From assembly GCA_030533445.1 (NCBI GenBank), contig CM060064.1, positions 6,617,879 through 6,681,878 of the forward strand: DNA of 64,000 nt, in the 5' to 3' direction. The notes under the pieces were generated by a model. That model saw only the letters and a program-made list of their open reading frames with translations. It ran no database searches and had not been told where the DNA came from. Positions 47,055-59,594 of the stretch are shown one piece after another. Made by a program: the position numbers and the translations under genes. Source of the DNA: Cyprinodon diabolis (taxonomy: Eukaryota; Chordata; Actinopteri; Cyprinodontiformes; Cyprinodontidae). The stretch's first letter is position 1. Each line of letters starts with the position of its first letter.

Positions 47055-50000
47055 CTGAAAGAATTGCGACAATTACACAAAGTTATGGTGCCAGGACAAA
47101 CAAGGAGATTTAAAAAAAACAAAAAGGAAATATTTAATCATAAAAAAGGGGAAAAAAAAGGAAAATCTGGGGGTGCAACAAGTCCGTCCGCTCTGACTTC
47201 AATCCTTTTGCTTTTTCTCAAAGACTCACTAAAGAACTTATTAATGATTAAGTGGAAAAGAATTTTAGAGAAAAACGGTTAGAAAACACAGATGGGTTCC
47301 AAATTATACAAGAAAACATCCGATCTAACAAGTTTCACAGAGTCAAGAAAAGAAATCTACAATATTTTGTTTAAATGACATCAGAACACAAATTCAACGA
47401 CATTCTACAGCAGTTGGACAAACAGGGGCTGGTTTATTTATGTTAGGATTTTTATCAGAATAACCAGAATCCAGCATTTAAACAATCTGGAAAAGTTTTT
47501 TTTTTTCCCCAAACTTGGTTCATTCCTCAGGATGACAATAATCTTTACAGATGATTATGGTCGTTCCCTGAGTCTGCCTGGTAGAGGGGCGTGACGTGGT
47601 CTTAAAGGGCCGTGCATCCTTTTTAGACTTTAATTAATATTTGAAATGCAAAGATCTTAAATACCATATTTGGACTTCCGGTTTTGACATTTCCTGCTAT
47701 TTCCAGTGATTTTTTAGAGACTATTGCACAGTGCAGCAAAAGAAAAAACTGAAATCTGGAGACCCTGTTCCTGCATTTTCTAAAATGTTTACGTGTGTCA
47801 GAATGTCTGCGTAAACAAAGCACCTTAGTAAACATTTCTGCGTTTCTGCAAACATCTGCTGGTTAAACTGTGCCCAGCACCTGGGATAGCTGGATGTCAC
47901 AGCACCTAAACTCCGGAGTGATGTTTGACTTTCTTCTAAGCTGCTGTTTGGGACTCGTGTTTATTCAGGGAAAATGGATAAAGGCAAACAGGGAACTGCT
48001 GCTTTGTCTGACCCCTTGGGTGGAAACCCCCCCCTCTGCTCCTCGCTAACTTCCCTCTACATGTCAAACCCTTCAGGCCTTTTCGCTGGAAACTTCACAC
48101 TAGTGTTGATGAAAGAAAAAAACAACAAGGTTTTACTGTTAGTTTGGTTTGCTCCCCCATCCTCCAACCGCCTCTGCTTGGTTCATGAAACCCAGCCATC
48201 TTTGAATGGGGTCCTGGGGGACCAATAGCCCGTCTCTGTACTTCGGGGGCATGGACTTTTCTCACTGTTGACAACATGTTGCAGACAGACTGTCCTCTTG
48301 GTTCCAGTTCACAACTGTAAGTTCTCCTGCCTCAGCCAGAATATTAAATGCATCAAAGCGCAGAGGAACAGTGCAACAAACAAAGACTCAACCACAGCTG
48401 ACAGAGTGGATGGCTGGTCTTCAGCCAGAGAGAAGTTTGATCCTCTGTGTATGTTGATGTGAGTGTCTGTCTGTGTGTGCAACACAAAGCACAAAGATCG
48501 GGAATAAACACAAAGTTACTTAGAGTGGAAACAGGCGGACATGCCTGATGAAACTTCTTTTGACAGAGACCTTTGATCCAACTCAGTTTTAAGCTGATGT
48601 GCATCTTTAGTGGCTTTTAACTTCTTTGCTTTTAGTTTCAATTAAAGTTCCTTTAATTGTTTTTACATTTTTTGTTTTGGACGTTACATAAAGGTGAATG
48701 GATGCTGCCGTATTAACTTAATTCTGACTCTTGAACAAGGCAGGATACCTTCTAAAATGCACAGAGGTAACTTTCTGAAGGACTGGTGTGGACAGTCCCC
48801 ACCGATAATTTCTGCTGTTTTCCCCTTTCTGCTCATTTCCTTTTGCCACAGGTAACAGTTGGGTGCAGCTATCTGTGTTCAGAGCATTTTGAGTCAGTGT
48901 TTTTATTTCTTCCTCTCTCCTGGTGCTCCCGTGTCCCGCATCTCGGTTTGACATCATCGGATGTGTCACTTTGAGACATCTGATTTGCGGTTGAATTTCA
49001 CTGCTTAGAGAGTAGCTGCGTGGTTGGAGGAGAGACACACAGCAGCACTCAGTGATTTTTAACTGGCAGCTACTTCGATGTTTACTTAAAAGTTAAAAGA
49101 CGGGTTGGGGAAAAAAAAATATTTGAGATGCCACCGAACACTCTGTTCGATCGACATATGGAGCTTTTTCGGCTAAAAAATGGCAACAGATTGTAAGTTT
49201 ATAAAAGTTGGTATCACAACTTGGCTTCTCAGAGGACCATGACTCCCAGTTACAGGTTAAAATCAACATGTTTCTCATTGAACAGACAGAATCAGACTGC
49301 AGAGCTTCAACATATCTTGAATTTCTGTTTCTGGCATCATTATATTAGTAAATAGGTTCATAAATCTTTTTAAACAGAGCACAGAGAGAAGTAGGAAGAG
49401 CTGCAGATTTAAAGGTGAAACAGATTTACTGGGATATGCAACATGCACTAAAATATATTTCCAAGTCTCGCTCTTCTAGCTGGTCCGTCTTCAAGAGTCG
49501 TTTTCCGCAATGGCGGTAATACAAAAGAAACAAGCTGATGAGGTGGCAAACAGGAAATACGCATAGTGTAGGGCGGATGTAGATTTGACCAATCAGAGGC
49601 CTCCTGTCTGCGGCACTGTGGTCACCTACAATTTATGAGAGGTGCAGCAGAGTGTTTGTGGAAGGGGGGGCACATTTGCATTGACTGTGACACACACAGA
49701 TGACCTGGTTTCTGAGTATAAATCAGCCTTTATTTAACTAGCATAAGTTATCCTTTTGTTCAATGTTCAGGTTTAAAAAGCCGAGTGTCATTTCTTATCG
49801 CCATGATATCAAAAATGTTATTGAGTGTCGAATATTCTCCTAGAGTTAGATATCGAGTTTTAAATGTTAGTATCGTTAAAACCCTAATATCACAGCTGAT
49901 GTTATTGCTGGGATCTCTCCTATAATTGGTCAACCAATAAAACCTTGCCTGATTGGTTTCAGTCACATTTGACAGCAAAAAAATATAAATATATATATTT

Positions 50001-51411
50001 TTTTACTTGCTTGTGACACAACAGGGAAAGTTGCCTGGCTGGAGGAGGGCATATGATGATCACCTCATCCCACAAGTTCCCCTGGAAATAAATGTAGAGG
50101 AAGGGACGTCACCTCTTGGAGCAAGTGTGAAACTTAAACCGCTGTCAGCGAACATTTACCTTCAATCACTGTCTGTAAGACTTTATAAGCAGTCTTCAAA
50201 CTTTAACTGCAAACATCTTTGCATTTTAAATAACAGCCCATCACAAAGAAGTGAAGAATGAGGAGAATTAAGGTAACAGATACACGGTTTTGAAAAATGC
50301 TAGTATGTGGCAACAAAGTCAGCAGTAGCCTGTAAAGGTCCTGTTAGTAGATTGAGCAGGGTGTAGTTTAATCTCAGCAGAAGTACAGCTGCTCTCTAAA
50401 TGGAACCAGTAGTTTGTTAGAAAGCATTCGATTGATGAGGCAGAGAGGTGGGGATTAGTTTAAAGACATCAGGGTTTGATTAAAAACAATGTTCATGGAT
50501 TAAAAAAAAACATATATGTAAAAATCTAATCAACCCATCATGTAAAACTGGTGGTCAACAAGAGCTGGTAAGTCTAGGAGAGCATCAGAGATGCTCAGAA
50601 AACTGCTCAAAGAGAGTGAATTATGGGATGAGATAACTATCAATAAAAGCTAAACTAATAAATCTCAGCTAATAAAAATAAATGAATTTGGGTTTTGCAT
50701 TTGCACTTGTTTCTAAATCATACATGAGGCGTAAAATCTTAGAGGACACAAATACAAGTTACAAAGCTGGAACTTTGTAAATCTACAATTAAAAATCATA
50801 AATTTCCGAGCATGAAAGCTGATGAAGCTGCTCACCAGCTCGTGGAACTTTGTTATTTCTATTCTAATAGATGAAACCTCTGATATTTCATCTATGTATG
50901 ATTGGACAGAGAAGAACAAATCCAAACCACCACTTTATTTACATTTATTGACTTTTATAAATTCATACATTAACAAATGCACACATTTTTGATAGTTATT
51001 TGACCCCGTAAAGAACCATGGGGAAGAAGATGCCCAGGGCAGATGAAACCAAAGTTGAACTTTCTGGCATCATCCAAGGCGCCGTGTGACGCATGATCCC
51101 AGCTTTACACCAGAGCCTCCATCTGATGAACTAGATGGTAAAAACCCAAACTTTTGTTCCCCTTTTTTCAATCTAATAATCTTTTTAATGAGTCCCTTTC
51201 ATTCTCTTGTATTATGTTGTGTTGCCATTATGCCACTGCAATGTACGCGTCGTTTTCATAGATTATATTAGAATGGCCCAATTTTTCCTTCTGCTTTACA
51301 TTTATGAATTTTGCATTTTTTAATAACTGAAGATCACTCAAAAAGACTGTTGATATCAGGCAGAGTGAACACCTTCGCTCTATCTGGACTGTTTACTGTA
51401 TGAACGTTTAC
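47055..51411 (-). other. vps13b: VPS13B intron between exons 2 and 3 (4,357 bp)
   Basis: Mostly unassigned sequence. The only recognised repeat is the truncated Harbinger-like MITE at 49480-49736. I see no additional exon; phase continuity between the flanking exons does not require one. Confidence 0.8.
49480..49736. mobile_element. Truncated Harbinger-like MITE
   Basis: It shares gaccaatcagaggcctcctg, gtcacctacaatttatgaga and the end gagtataaatcagcctttat (inverted terminus) with the element at 25815-26316. The opposite terminus is not found. Confidence 0.5.
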
Positions 51412-51628
51412 CTGAGTCCTGAATGTATTGAAAGTTTCCTGTTCGCAGATCATCTGAGCTGTGCTCTGTCCTCGGAGATGGAGCGACCGGAGAGGGAGGA
51501 GGCTGGGTATGACAGGCCTTCCCTTTAGACCAACTGGTGTTGGAATCCTCTTTGTGGAGATGGAGGTAGTTACGGAGATGCTCCTCCACCAGCATCAGAC
51601 AGTTGAAATGTTCCTGGCCCCAAAAAAC
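51412..51628 (-). CDS. vps13b: VPS13B internal exon (second visible, 217 nt)
   Basis: The acceptor is tttcaaacag and the donor is CAG|gtaaac. The exon starts in phase 0 and ends one base into a codon. It begins VFWGQEHFNCLMLVEEHL, continues through a proline- and serine-rich linker with PPPSPVAPSP, and ends SSDDLRTGNFQYIQDS. The SSDDLRTG.FQY.QD stretch is characteristic of VPS13B. The linker is the least conserved part of the visible protein and is probably a loop between beta-groove repeats; that role is inference. The 1,011-bp intron before it is 51629-52639. Confidence 0.92.
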
Positions 51629-52639
51629 CTGTTTGAAAGAAAGAAAAATATATAAAAGCAGAAATGAACAAAGGAAAGGAAGTTCTCCTGAAAAATCAAA
51701 GTAACAGAATAACCCTGACTTTGATTTATTTTCCTAAAATGTGGATTATCACTTCCATTGCCAAAGCCAGCAGTAAAGCAGTGAGGTTGGGCTCCACATT
51801 TCCACTTTCAGGTTACACAACACAGTCTGATGTTCTCGCCGTTCACCCGTGGCATTCCCCTTCCTTTGCTCCGTGAACGCGGCTGGGATTTGAACCGAGG
51901 GTTAGGAATCTTTGAGTCAACGACTTCACACACACAGCTGCCTGCGTGCTTGCCCACCACTTAGTAACTCGCAGGAGTGGGTTGTAACTAAACTCCTAAA
52001 AAAACAGGAAAATTTGGGGATTTTTTTTTAGCCCTTTGAGTTTTTTTGGAAACATTATCCTAAAAGACAGAACAAAAAATCGGAAGAAATTCCGGTGGTT
52101 TTGGTGCGGCGATTGATCAAAACAGCACAAACTGTAACATTTGGAGAGGAAAATGTATGATTACATATTAAGTGCTGAGTTGGAAGTGATTTTCCTGTTA
52201 ATGGACATGCAATAAAAGCATTAAGGAAACCTGAACATGAGCAAGGGTGTTCCCCCCGTGGAAGTAATGTGGAATATTACTTAAAGAAAATATGTGAACA
52301 TTTAGTCACATTGAAAGGGGACTTTTCACTGTGTGCATTATGCAACTTCTAAGAGGGAAAAAAGAGCATAAGATAACTTCACTCTATAAATAGATCTAAA
52401 ATATTCCACTACTTAACCAGAGGAGGTGACTTAGAGCTAAAGTAGTGTCCACTGGAGCTCTAAATGAAATAAATACACATAGCAGATGATTTCAGATTTA
52501 TCATTTAGTGAAAGACTCTTCCTCGCTCTCACTTTCTACCAGGTGCAGAGGCACCGATCTAACGCCGACCCCCAAAGGCTGCAGCTGGGCTGGGAAATAA
52601 ATCTAATGATTGAGGGAGATGAACTGAAGTCCCACAAAC
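51629..52639 (-). other. vps13b: VPS13B intron between exons 1 and 2 (1,011 bp)
   Basis: No recognised transposon. A tRNA-like B box on the minus strand (ggttcaaatcc at 51886-51896) is isolated and probably a decayed SINE. Confidence 0.8.
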
Positions 52640-52842
52640 CTGCAGCAGACCTCCCTTCAGGTCCAGGAGCAGTTTGGGAGGGCCGGGCTCTGGTCCAGGG
52701 CTGCCGCTGTGCCGACACCACCGAGCTTCAATGGAGCTGCTGCAGGAAAAGGGTCCCAGGAGCACGTGGCTCCGGCCCCTCAGTCCAGTTTTCACCAGCG
52801 CATCTTTCAAGGTCAGGAGGACGGAAGCAGACTCAAGCTCGT
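52640..52842 (-). CDS. vps13b: VPS13B internal exon (first visible, 203 nt)
   Basis: First of eight visible exons of VPS13B, a large VPS13-family bridge-like lipid-transfer protein of the Golgi (human loss causes Cohen syndrome). The acceptor is ctcctcag at 52843-52850 and the donor is CAG|gtttgt at 52639. The exon starts with two bases that complete a split codon and ends on a codon boundary. It encodes 67 residues, including KDALVKTGLRGRS, IEARWCRHSG and the closing LLDLKGGLLQ. The reading frame continues past the donor as VCGTSVHL and then stops in the intron. The splice is preferred because the next exon resumes with VFWGQEHFN, giving the family string GGLLQVFWGQEH. Identification rests on resemblance to VPS13B as I remember it plus phase continuity over eight exons. 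The preceding exon is not visible up to 64000. Confidence 0.9.
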
Positions 52843-53884
52843 CTGAGGAGAAAATTGACAGACAAGATTTACTAAAATCTATTTTGGGTAGAAAAAAATT
52901 AAAAGCTCATATTTTAAATTCTGATGAAACGTATGAATAAAATAAAAAAAACAGAAGTTCATTCATTTGGATAAGAAAAAAATTTAAGTTTTAACAAGAA
53001 TCTTTATTAGTACAGCCTACAGCATTAGCTCTGTGTCACTAATGGACATTTTAGATGGTTTGTCCCATTTCAGGATGAAAAATGTCATGTACTAATATGA
53101 GGACAGCAGAAAAACGATTCGCAACTAAACCTTCATTTAAATCGAGTCTGAAGGCCACAAAAAGAGAAACAAAAAGACAGAGAAGGCTTAAGTTGAAATG
53201 ACTGAAACTGAATGAAGCTACAAACACAAAATGATGAGGAAAATTATGACTAATACCATCCTGGCTTCTTTGAAATATCAAAATAAACACTTTTTTCTCT
53301 GGATCCAGATTTGGAAAAAATCAAAGAAAAAAGAAGCTTACATCTACTTTCTTTAAGCTGTGGTATACATTTGCAATCTATATAAGACAGATTTGAAAGA
53401 GATTCCCTCAAAAGATAAATTGTAAAAGAAAAAAAACAATATAAACATCTTGGAGAAGAAAGCCTTTCAAGGATGAAAAAAAAACAAAAACATAATGTTG
53501 ATCCCGGAAAAGCACTTTAAAGAGACATTTGAATGTGAGAGAAGGTGTATTATCCTTGGAAAGGCTGAAATAAGCTCAACTTCCTGACAAGAACACTCTT
53601 CAGTGTGGAAGTAGGTATTCTGAGGAGGAAGATTGATTCTTAGCTCATCTCAGTGTCAGTGGGATGTTTTGAAAATGATATGAGGGCACATGAAAGAGGA
53701 TTGTCAGCTGCAGAAGACAGGAAGTCTTACTTCAGCCCATGGTAGAAAGTCTAAGCTGTTATTTCAAAGTTACTCATCTTCATTCTTTTGAAGACTAAAG
53801 AAATATTGAAATTCCTCAATCATCTACCCCTTGTTCTTTAAGGTTTCTCCCCCCGTGATCTCAGGCAGGCTTTTGGCAAAAGAG

Positions 53885-54140
53885 CAGAGTAGCCTAAACC
53901 CTGGACAGGTCACCAGTCCATTATAGGAAATACAGACACACCCACTCAGTACAGCAATTTAGTTACACCCATCATGTTAATAGTCATGTTTTAGGACTGA
54001 GGAAGAAAGTCAGATTACCTGGAGAGGATCCACACATACATACAGGGAGATACAGACAAACCCTAGGTCAGGAATTTAACTTAGGACCTTCTTGCAGCAA
54101 GGCACCAGCACTGCAAAATAAGCCAGCATGCAGCCAATAA
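53885..54140 (+). repeat. Dispersed fish repeat (ccctggacaggtcaccagtc)
   Basis: It contains ccctggacaggtcaccagtc, catgttttaggactgaggaa, gaaagtcagattacctggag, and acttaggaccttcttgcagc. The wording is widespread in fish genomes. I do not know its class with certainty. Confidence 0.65.
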
Positions 54141-54289
54141 AGACAATATTTTTAGAAACCACAAAGCTAAGCTTTAGGTTTTAGGCAAGATCCGAGGTGC
54201 ATCAATCCTCAGTGAGGGATTGCTATAGAGTCAACGGTACAAAGAAAGTGAATATTTACTGACTCTAGAAGCTCATCCTACAAAGTCAA

Positions 54290-54460
54290 TAACTGAATGA
54301 AATCAGCTGGTTTCCCTTAGAAACCTTTAAACCAATCTGACTGGATGATCTGATTGAATTGACTCTATAAGGTACCTTGAGATGACCTCTGTTGGGAATT
54401 GGATATAAACTGAAAAAAACTATAAATAAACTGAACTTAATTCAGTTGACCTGAATTGAA
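54290..54460 (-). repeat. Dispersed fish repeat, copy 4
   Basis: Reverse copy of the 12130-12410 family: atcagctggtttcccttaga at one end and ttgggaattggatataaac at the other. Confidence 0.6.
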
Positions 54461-54500
54461 CTGAAATGAAGATATTTTGAAAAACTCTGGTAAATCAGGT

Positions 54501-55436
54501 TTAAAGGAATAGTACACTCAAAACATGATTAGCCTTCATTTTCTACTCACCCCCATGCTGAACAACACTCTGGAGTATTTTTTGATATCTCAAATGCATC
54601 TGGAGATCTGGGAGGCTTCTTGCTGTCTGCTGACATTCAAATAATGGAGGTCTATGGTGCCCGAGGCAGAAAGGTCCATAAAAGTCCACAAAAAACGTGT
54701 CAATATTCCTCCATACTGCTCGTCCAATGTATTCCAAGTGTCCTGAGTGGGTAGCGTCCATAATTTACTCGAAACAAAGTCATTTAGAATGTTTTTAGAG
54801 CATAAACAGTAGTGTATAGGATTTCCTAAAAGCGCGTTCACGAGCCTACGGAAACCGCGGCAGACCAAACCAGACGAAAGTGCGCATTCACCGTCCGCTC
54901 TGCCGATAATGCAAGCGTAGAAGAAGAAATGTGCTGTTTACCTGTGCAAAGAAAGAAACAACGAAAGAAAAATGTCTGAGGACTTCAGTGTTGAGGGAGA
55001 GCATGAGTTCTTTGCCGAGCTGAATGCGCACTTTCATCTGGTTTGGTCTGCCGCGGTTTCCGTAGGCTTGTGAACTCGCAGGCGCGCGAACTCGCAGGCG
55101 CGCGCTTTTAGGAAATCCTATACACTACTGTTTATGCTCTAAAAACATTCTAAATGACTTCGTTTCGAGTAAATTATGGACGCTACCCACTCAGGACACT
55201 TGGAATACATTGGACGAGCAGTATGGAGGAATATTGACACGTTTTTTGTGGACTTTTATGGACCTTTCTGCCTCGGGCACCATAGACCTCCATTATTTGA
55301 ATGTCGTCAGACAGCAAGAAGCCTCCCAGATCTCCAGATGCATTTGAGATATCAAAAAAGTACTCCAGAGTGTTGTCAGCATGGGGGTGAGTAGAAAATG
55401 AAGGCTAATCATGTTTTGGGTGTACTATTCCTTTAA
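54501..55436. mobile_element. Palindromic TTAA element, copy 2
   Basis: TTAA is present at 54501-54504 and 55433-55436. The arms 54501-54887 and 55024-55436 are inverted copies around a 136-bp spacer. The spacer is the reverse complement of that in copy 1 (16859-17787) with only a few changes, so the two copies are inserted in opposite orientation. The left arm lacks about 11 bp and the right arm has an extra gcgcgaactcgcag-type repeat relative to copy 1. Confidence 0.8.
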
Positions 55437-55589
55437 ATGCAGGGCTGCATACCACCTGCTCTCTCCGGCTGGCCAACTCTACTCCTTGAATGAAAAAATC
55501 TAATGATTAATCTCAGAAAGTCATTCTTTTTATTAGCGATAGACCAATACACCCACTGGCTGATATTAGCTTTTTTAAAGGCCAATACA

Positions 55590-56275
55590 GTGGCAGCCAT
55601 TCAAAATGGCCCTTCCAAGTCAAACACCAGCTGATTGCCACTTCCATCCAATTCCAAGCAAAATCCCCTCCAACGCCACTGGAGTGAGCCCCTCCTGCAT
55701 ATTTTTTTTACTCCATCCTTTCACTGAATTACAAAATGGTAAATGGCATGTACTTATATAGCGCCTTTATTCAAGTCTGGAGCCTTGACCAAAGCGCTTT
55801 ACACTACATTCATTCACCCATTCACGCACACACTCACACACTGATGGTGGCAAGCTACATTGTAGCCACAGTTGCCCTGGGGCTCAATGACAGAAGCGGG
55901 GCTTCCATACACTGGCGCCGCCGGGCCCTCTGACCACCATCAGTAGACAATGCAGGTGAAGTGTCTTGCCCAAGGACACAACGACACTGAAATTTGGAGT
56001 CGGGGCTTGACCGTCAACCCTTCGATTTCAGGGTAAACTCCTACATCCAACGCCACTGTCGCCCTTGTTACTCTCCTGGTCAGAAATTACAGGTGCTGAC
56101 CAGGAGATGATGCTTCTCCCAGTAAATCTTAATGTCCACAAATCCTGACAGAAAGAATATTTTAGTACAAAGATTGATGTTTAAAAAGGAATTGTAGGGG
56201 ACCAGCCAAAGACCAGCCAACTGCCCATCAAGGAAAGTGGGGAACTTTGGAATGGCTACTGCTGTACATGCATCA
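55590..56275 (+). repeat. Unclassified dispersed repeat, interrupted
   Basis: It matches the inverted sequence of 22150-22450 on both sides of an internal block (55735-56070). Shared phrases include gacagaaagaatattttagt and aggaattgtaggggaccagc. The interruption shows that one repeat inserted into another. Confidence 0.55.
55735..56070 (+). mobile_element. Nested dispersed repeat (atggtaaatggcatgtactt)
   Basis: It begins with the widespread fish phrase atggtaaatggcatgtactt, then atatagcgcctttattcaag. It continues with cattcacccattcacgcaca and gtcttgcccaaggacacaac. It lies inside the repeat at 55590-56275. Confidence 0.65.
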
Positions 56276-58224
56276 TGTTGGCCGATTGAGTGCAGCTTTC
56301 AGCAGCAATGCCTGGAGTTCAAGTGAAGCATTGCTGCTCCCTCCACCTTCATTGTTAAGGTTTTGTTTGGTTTGTTAATGAATAGTTCCGTTTCTCTAAA
56401 ATGAGACCTGAGTACCATTTGTTATCACTATTATTTTTATCATCCAACGGAGGAAGGTAAAGAAATATCAGCTTCAAGAATCAGCCTGAATAAATCAGCA
56501 GAACGTACCATGGATCAATTTGGTTAATGTCAAACAAACGGTTTTGGCCTTAAAAATAACTGGATCTGTTTATCTCTGGTCTTTATAGTTATAATAGATA
56601 CTGAAGTTATACAAAAACATTAAATTATAGCTTAATTATTCCAACAGAATTGGAAAACAGCTGCTTTTTTTTTAAACGTGGAAGGAAAAAAAATGGATGT
56701 TTTCACTCTTTATTTTTGGTTGAATATCTATAGGTGATCTGAGAGACACTATTCTCTATCATCCTTGAGAAATAATTAGGAAAGTATAAATAAAAGAATC
56801 TAAGATTTGGCTTTCCAGAATCGAGATCGGACATTTGCCACAAATTGGCCTCTTATTAGGAAAACATCTGTTCGACCTGAGTGAGTTTCCCCTCGCGGGA
56901 AACCCTAAGTGTTGATTCTTTTATGCAGATATAGATGAAATGGTAAACCTTAGCATGTTCAGGAACGAGGGACAACACTGGTCTCGGGGTTCAGTTGGGG
57001 TAAAAGGAGGATAAATGGGGCTTGAGAGAGAAGGGAAATGAATACGGAGGAACTGAGGAAGGAGGTGATAAATGACAAGATCAACAGATAGAGGCAGAGA
57101 TGGTGGGAAAAAATGTGAGAGAGACTAAACTAAAGGGTTTGAGAAAGACGTGATGTATGACATGATGAAATGACACACAGGGATACTCTGATCTTTCCAG
57201 GCCTGGTGGATTGACTCAGAACATCTTATTAAACATGAGAGCGCACTAGCTCAACAGGAGTGATCCAGTGAAAGAGCGCCTGCTTGTATTAAACAATCTG
57301 GGGGGAAATATTACACTGGGATGAGTCATCTCTCTCAGGAGAAACACTGTTGATACAAGCTGGCAGTTTACCTGTTAATATCTCCTGATGATGCGGCTCA
57401 GACAGGATTGCTAGATTACTTACTGGGCTTTGGACATTGGGCTTATTTTCACGGGCAGGATTTATTAGATAGCCCAAGGGAACTCTGAAGCTGGCTCGTT
57501 CAATCGGGATTCTTTAACAGATGTATATATAAGCAAGTTTAGGTGAACGTGAAGGCACACTTTGGCACACGGGTAAACAGAGAAAATTACATCCAAATGG
57601 CTTGGTACTGTACACGCAGATGTAAAAACAAGCAGACTTCACACCCAGGTGAACAAGTGGAAACACATACTCACAGGCCGTACGGTCTGCCTCAAACACG
57701 CGATGAGCAGCAAAACATTTTCTCCTGTCTTACTGTGCGTCATTTACAGCTCAGTTGACCACAGCATCCTGGTGTGAAAGCCAGCAGCAGCAGCAGCAGC
57801 AGCCAGCACGCTCCATAATCAACCAAACTGGGAGTGGTTTTGATGAGGGGAATCCCTTCCTTTCTAACTTTATTCTTCTTTCCAAGCTAAATAATATTCC
57901 GGGCAGATCTCTCCACCCTCCCTGTATCTGTTTTTCCAATCTATGACCAAATTACGACCTCTGCTTTGTCCTTTAATTCTTGTCAGCAGTCAGCCATCGG
58001 GATGGAGCGCAGTGAATGTAAAGGCTAACATTCAAAACAAAGGACAAATCCCTAAACCAATAGAGAAGGAAGTAGGTAGCACCTTCGGGACTGCTATTTC
58101 ATTTACCAATGAAAAATACTAATTCTATAAGTCTCTACCCCCCAGATTTGAATGGCTTGTCCATATGGAGCCTATGTTCCAGTTACAAGTTCATGCAATG
58201 GAAATACTGACACAGCCAACCATG

Positions 58225-58512
58225 CACAGGGCGACAGTGGGGTAGGATTCATATCTCTGGTTTGAACCCCAGGTGAGCTTGTCTCAGTAGTTCTGTCCTT
58301 GGATGAGACAGTCCCACTGCGATGAGGGCCTGGTGGCGCCTGTGTACAGCAGCCATGCTTCTATCAATTAGCCCCAGAGCAGCTGTGGCTACAATGTACC
58401 TTACCACCATCAGTGTGTGATTGAATGACTGAATGAATGGTGAAGTTTGGAAAAGAAGCTATACAAATAGAGATCATTTAATATTTCACACAAAAAAAAA
58501 AAAAAAAAAAAT
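58225..58512 (+). mobile_element. SINE-like repeat with poly-A tail
   Basis: A B-box-like ggtttgaacccc (58259-58270) is followed by a body with gtccttggatgagacagtcc, then gaatgactgaatgaatggtg and gctatacaaatagagatcat, and an A20 tract. The end phrase is typical of fish SINEs. The A box is poor. Confidence 0.55.
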
Positions 58513-58737
58513 CAAATAAGAGTCGACAGTTTTCTTTTTTCAACTGCAGGTTGACTTTTGCATTTCCCCCTAAAAATTAACTCTGTACTTTTCAAGACAC
58601 CAGAAACCTTACAGACTACAGTTAAAACACAAAATGCAAAACATCCATCTTCTTCCTCTTATCTATGAAGGTCACGATGGGGCTGGTGACTCCAGCAGTC
58701 TATGAGCATAAGGCGGGTTCATCGGTCGCCAGTCTGC

Positions 58738-59226
58738 TGGGCGGTACGACAGTGTACGATATCTTTAATCCTTAACGCATCTACGACAAAACCACAGTGT
58801 TTAAAAGTTCACAGCTCATGATGTATGTTCTTACACTATATGGCCTGCTGCTCTGAGGCAATCTCACTGCTCACACTGCTTGTCCAAAAACCACCCCTGT
58901 GACTCAGCGCTGAGATGCTCCTGGTTGAACTCATTAGTCTGGGAAAAGAAGAACTCCCTTGTTTGCAGATGCGCAACGGGCGCGGTTGAGGTAAATCAGC
59001 TCATAGTTGCTCGTATCTTTGTTTCAACAGCAGGATTTGCCCATGAGCACCTCACAAAAACCGACTGAGAGGTGGTCATGAGAGGCTGATCGCCCCGCGT
59101 TACCCCCTCTATACAACAAAACACAGGACGCACGATGAGGCTGAAACTCAGCCCAATCCAAAAAATTCTCACACAACTGGAGAACTGGCCTGCAAAGAGC
59201 AAAAACTCATACAGTTTATGCCCGGC
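58738..59226. mobile_element. Harbinger-like MITE related to 9090-9717
   Basis: It shares aggtggtcatgagaggctga, tcgccccgcgttac and the inverted end tgccgggcataaactgtatg with the copy at 9090-9717. The left end (ggcggtacgacagtgtacga) is diverged. No target duplication is evident. Confidence 0.45.
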
Positions 59227-59594
59227 AACAAAGAGACACACAACCACAATCACACACTCACAGCTACAAACAATTTAGACTTCAATTAACTTCAAAGTCC
59301 CATTGTAATACTAAATTCACTTGCATGGTTAAATTTTTTTCCCCCACACAGAACTCAAAAGTAATTCGGTCAGCATTTTCTGGAATATTCCTGATTTTTT
59401 TTTAACATTCTCCTCCAATATGTCCAATAATCCTACTAAAAAAAGCTGTAATATTTGGATGCACTGTATATACTGTATATATTTCATGCACCTTTTCCTT
59501 CCTTTGGCACCTTCTTCTACTTGGACTGTTTGAGCTGATGTAATGAGTACATTTCTCCACTGTGAGTCAATCAATAAAGACAATAGTCCATTAG

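Noticed and set aside
51880..51960. Possible tRNA gene on the minus strand
   Set aside because: There is a B-box-like ggttcaaatcc, but no acceptor stem or A box at proper spacing. It is more likely a decayed SINE.
52536..52875. 129-codon plus-strand frame overlapping the first visible VPS13B exon
   Set aside because: It is the antisense shadow of a real exon on the minus strand. The minus strand has splice sites and family motifs.
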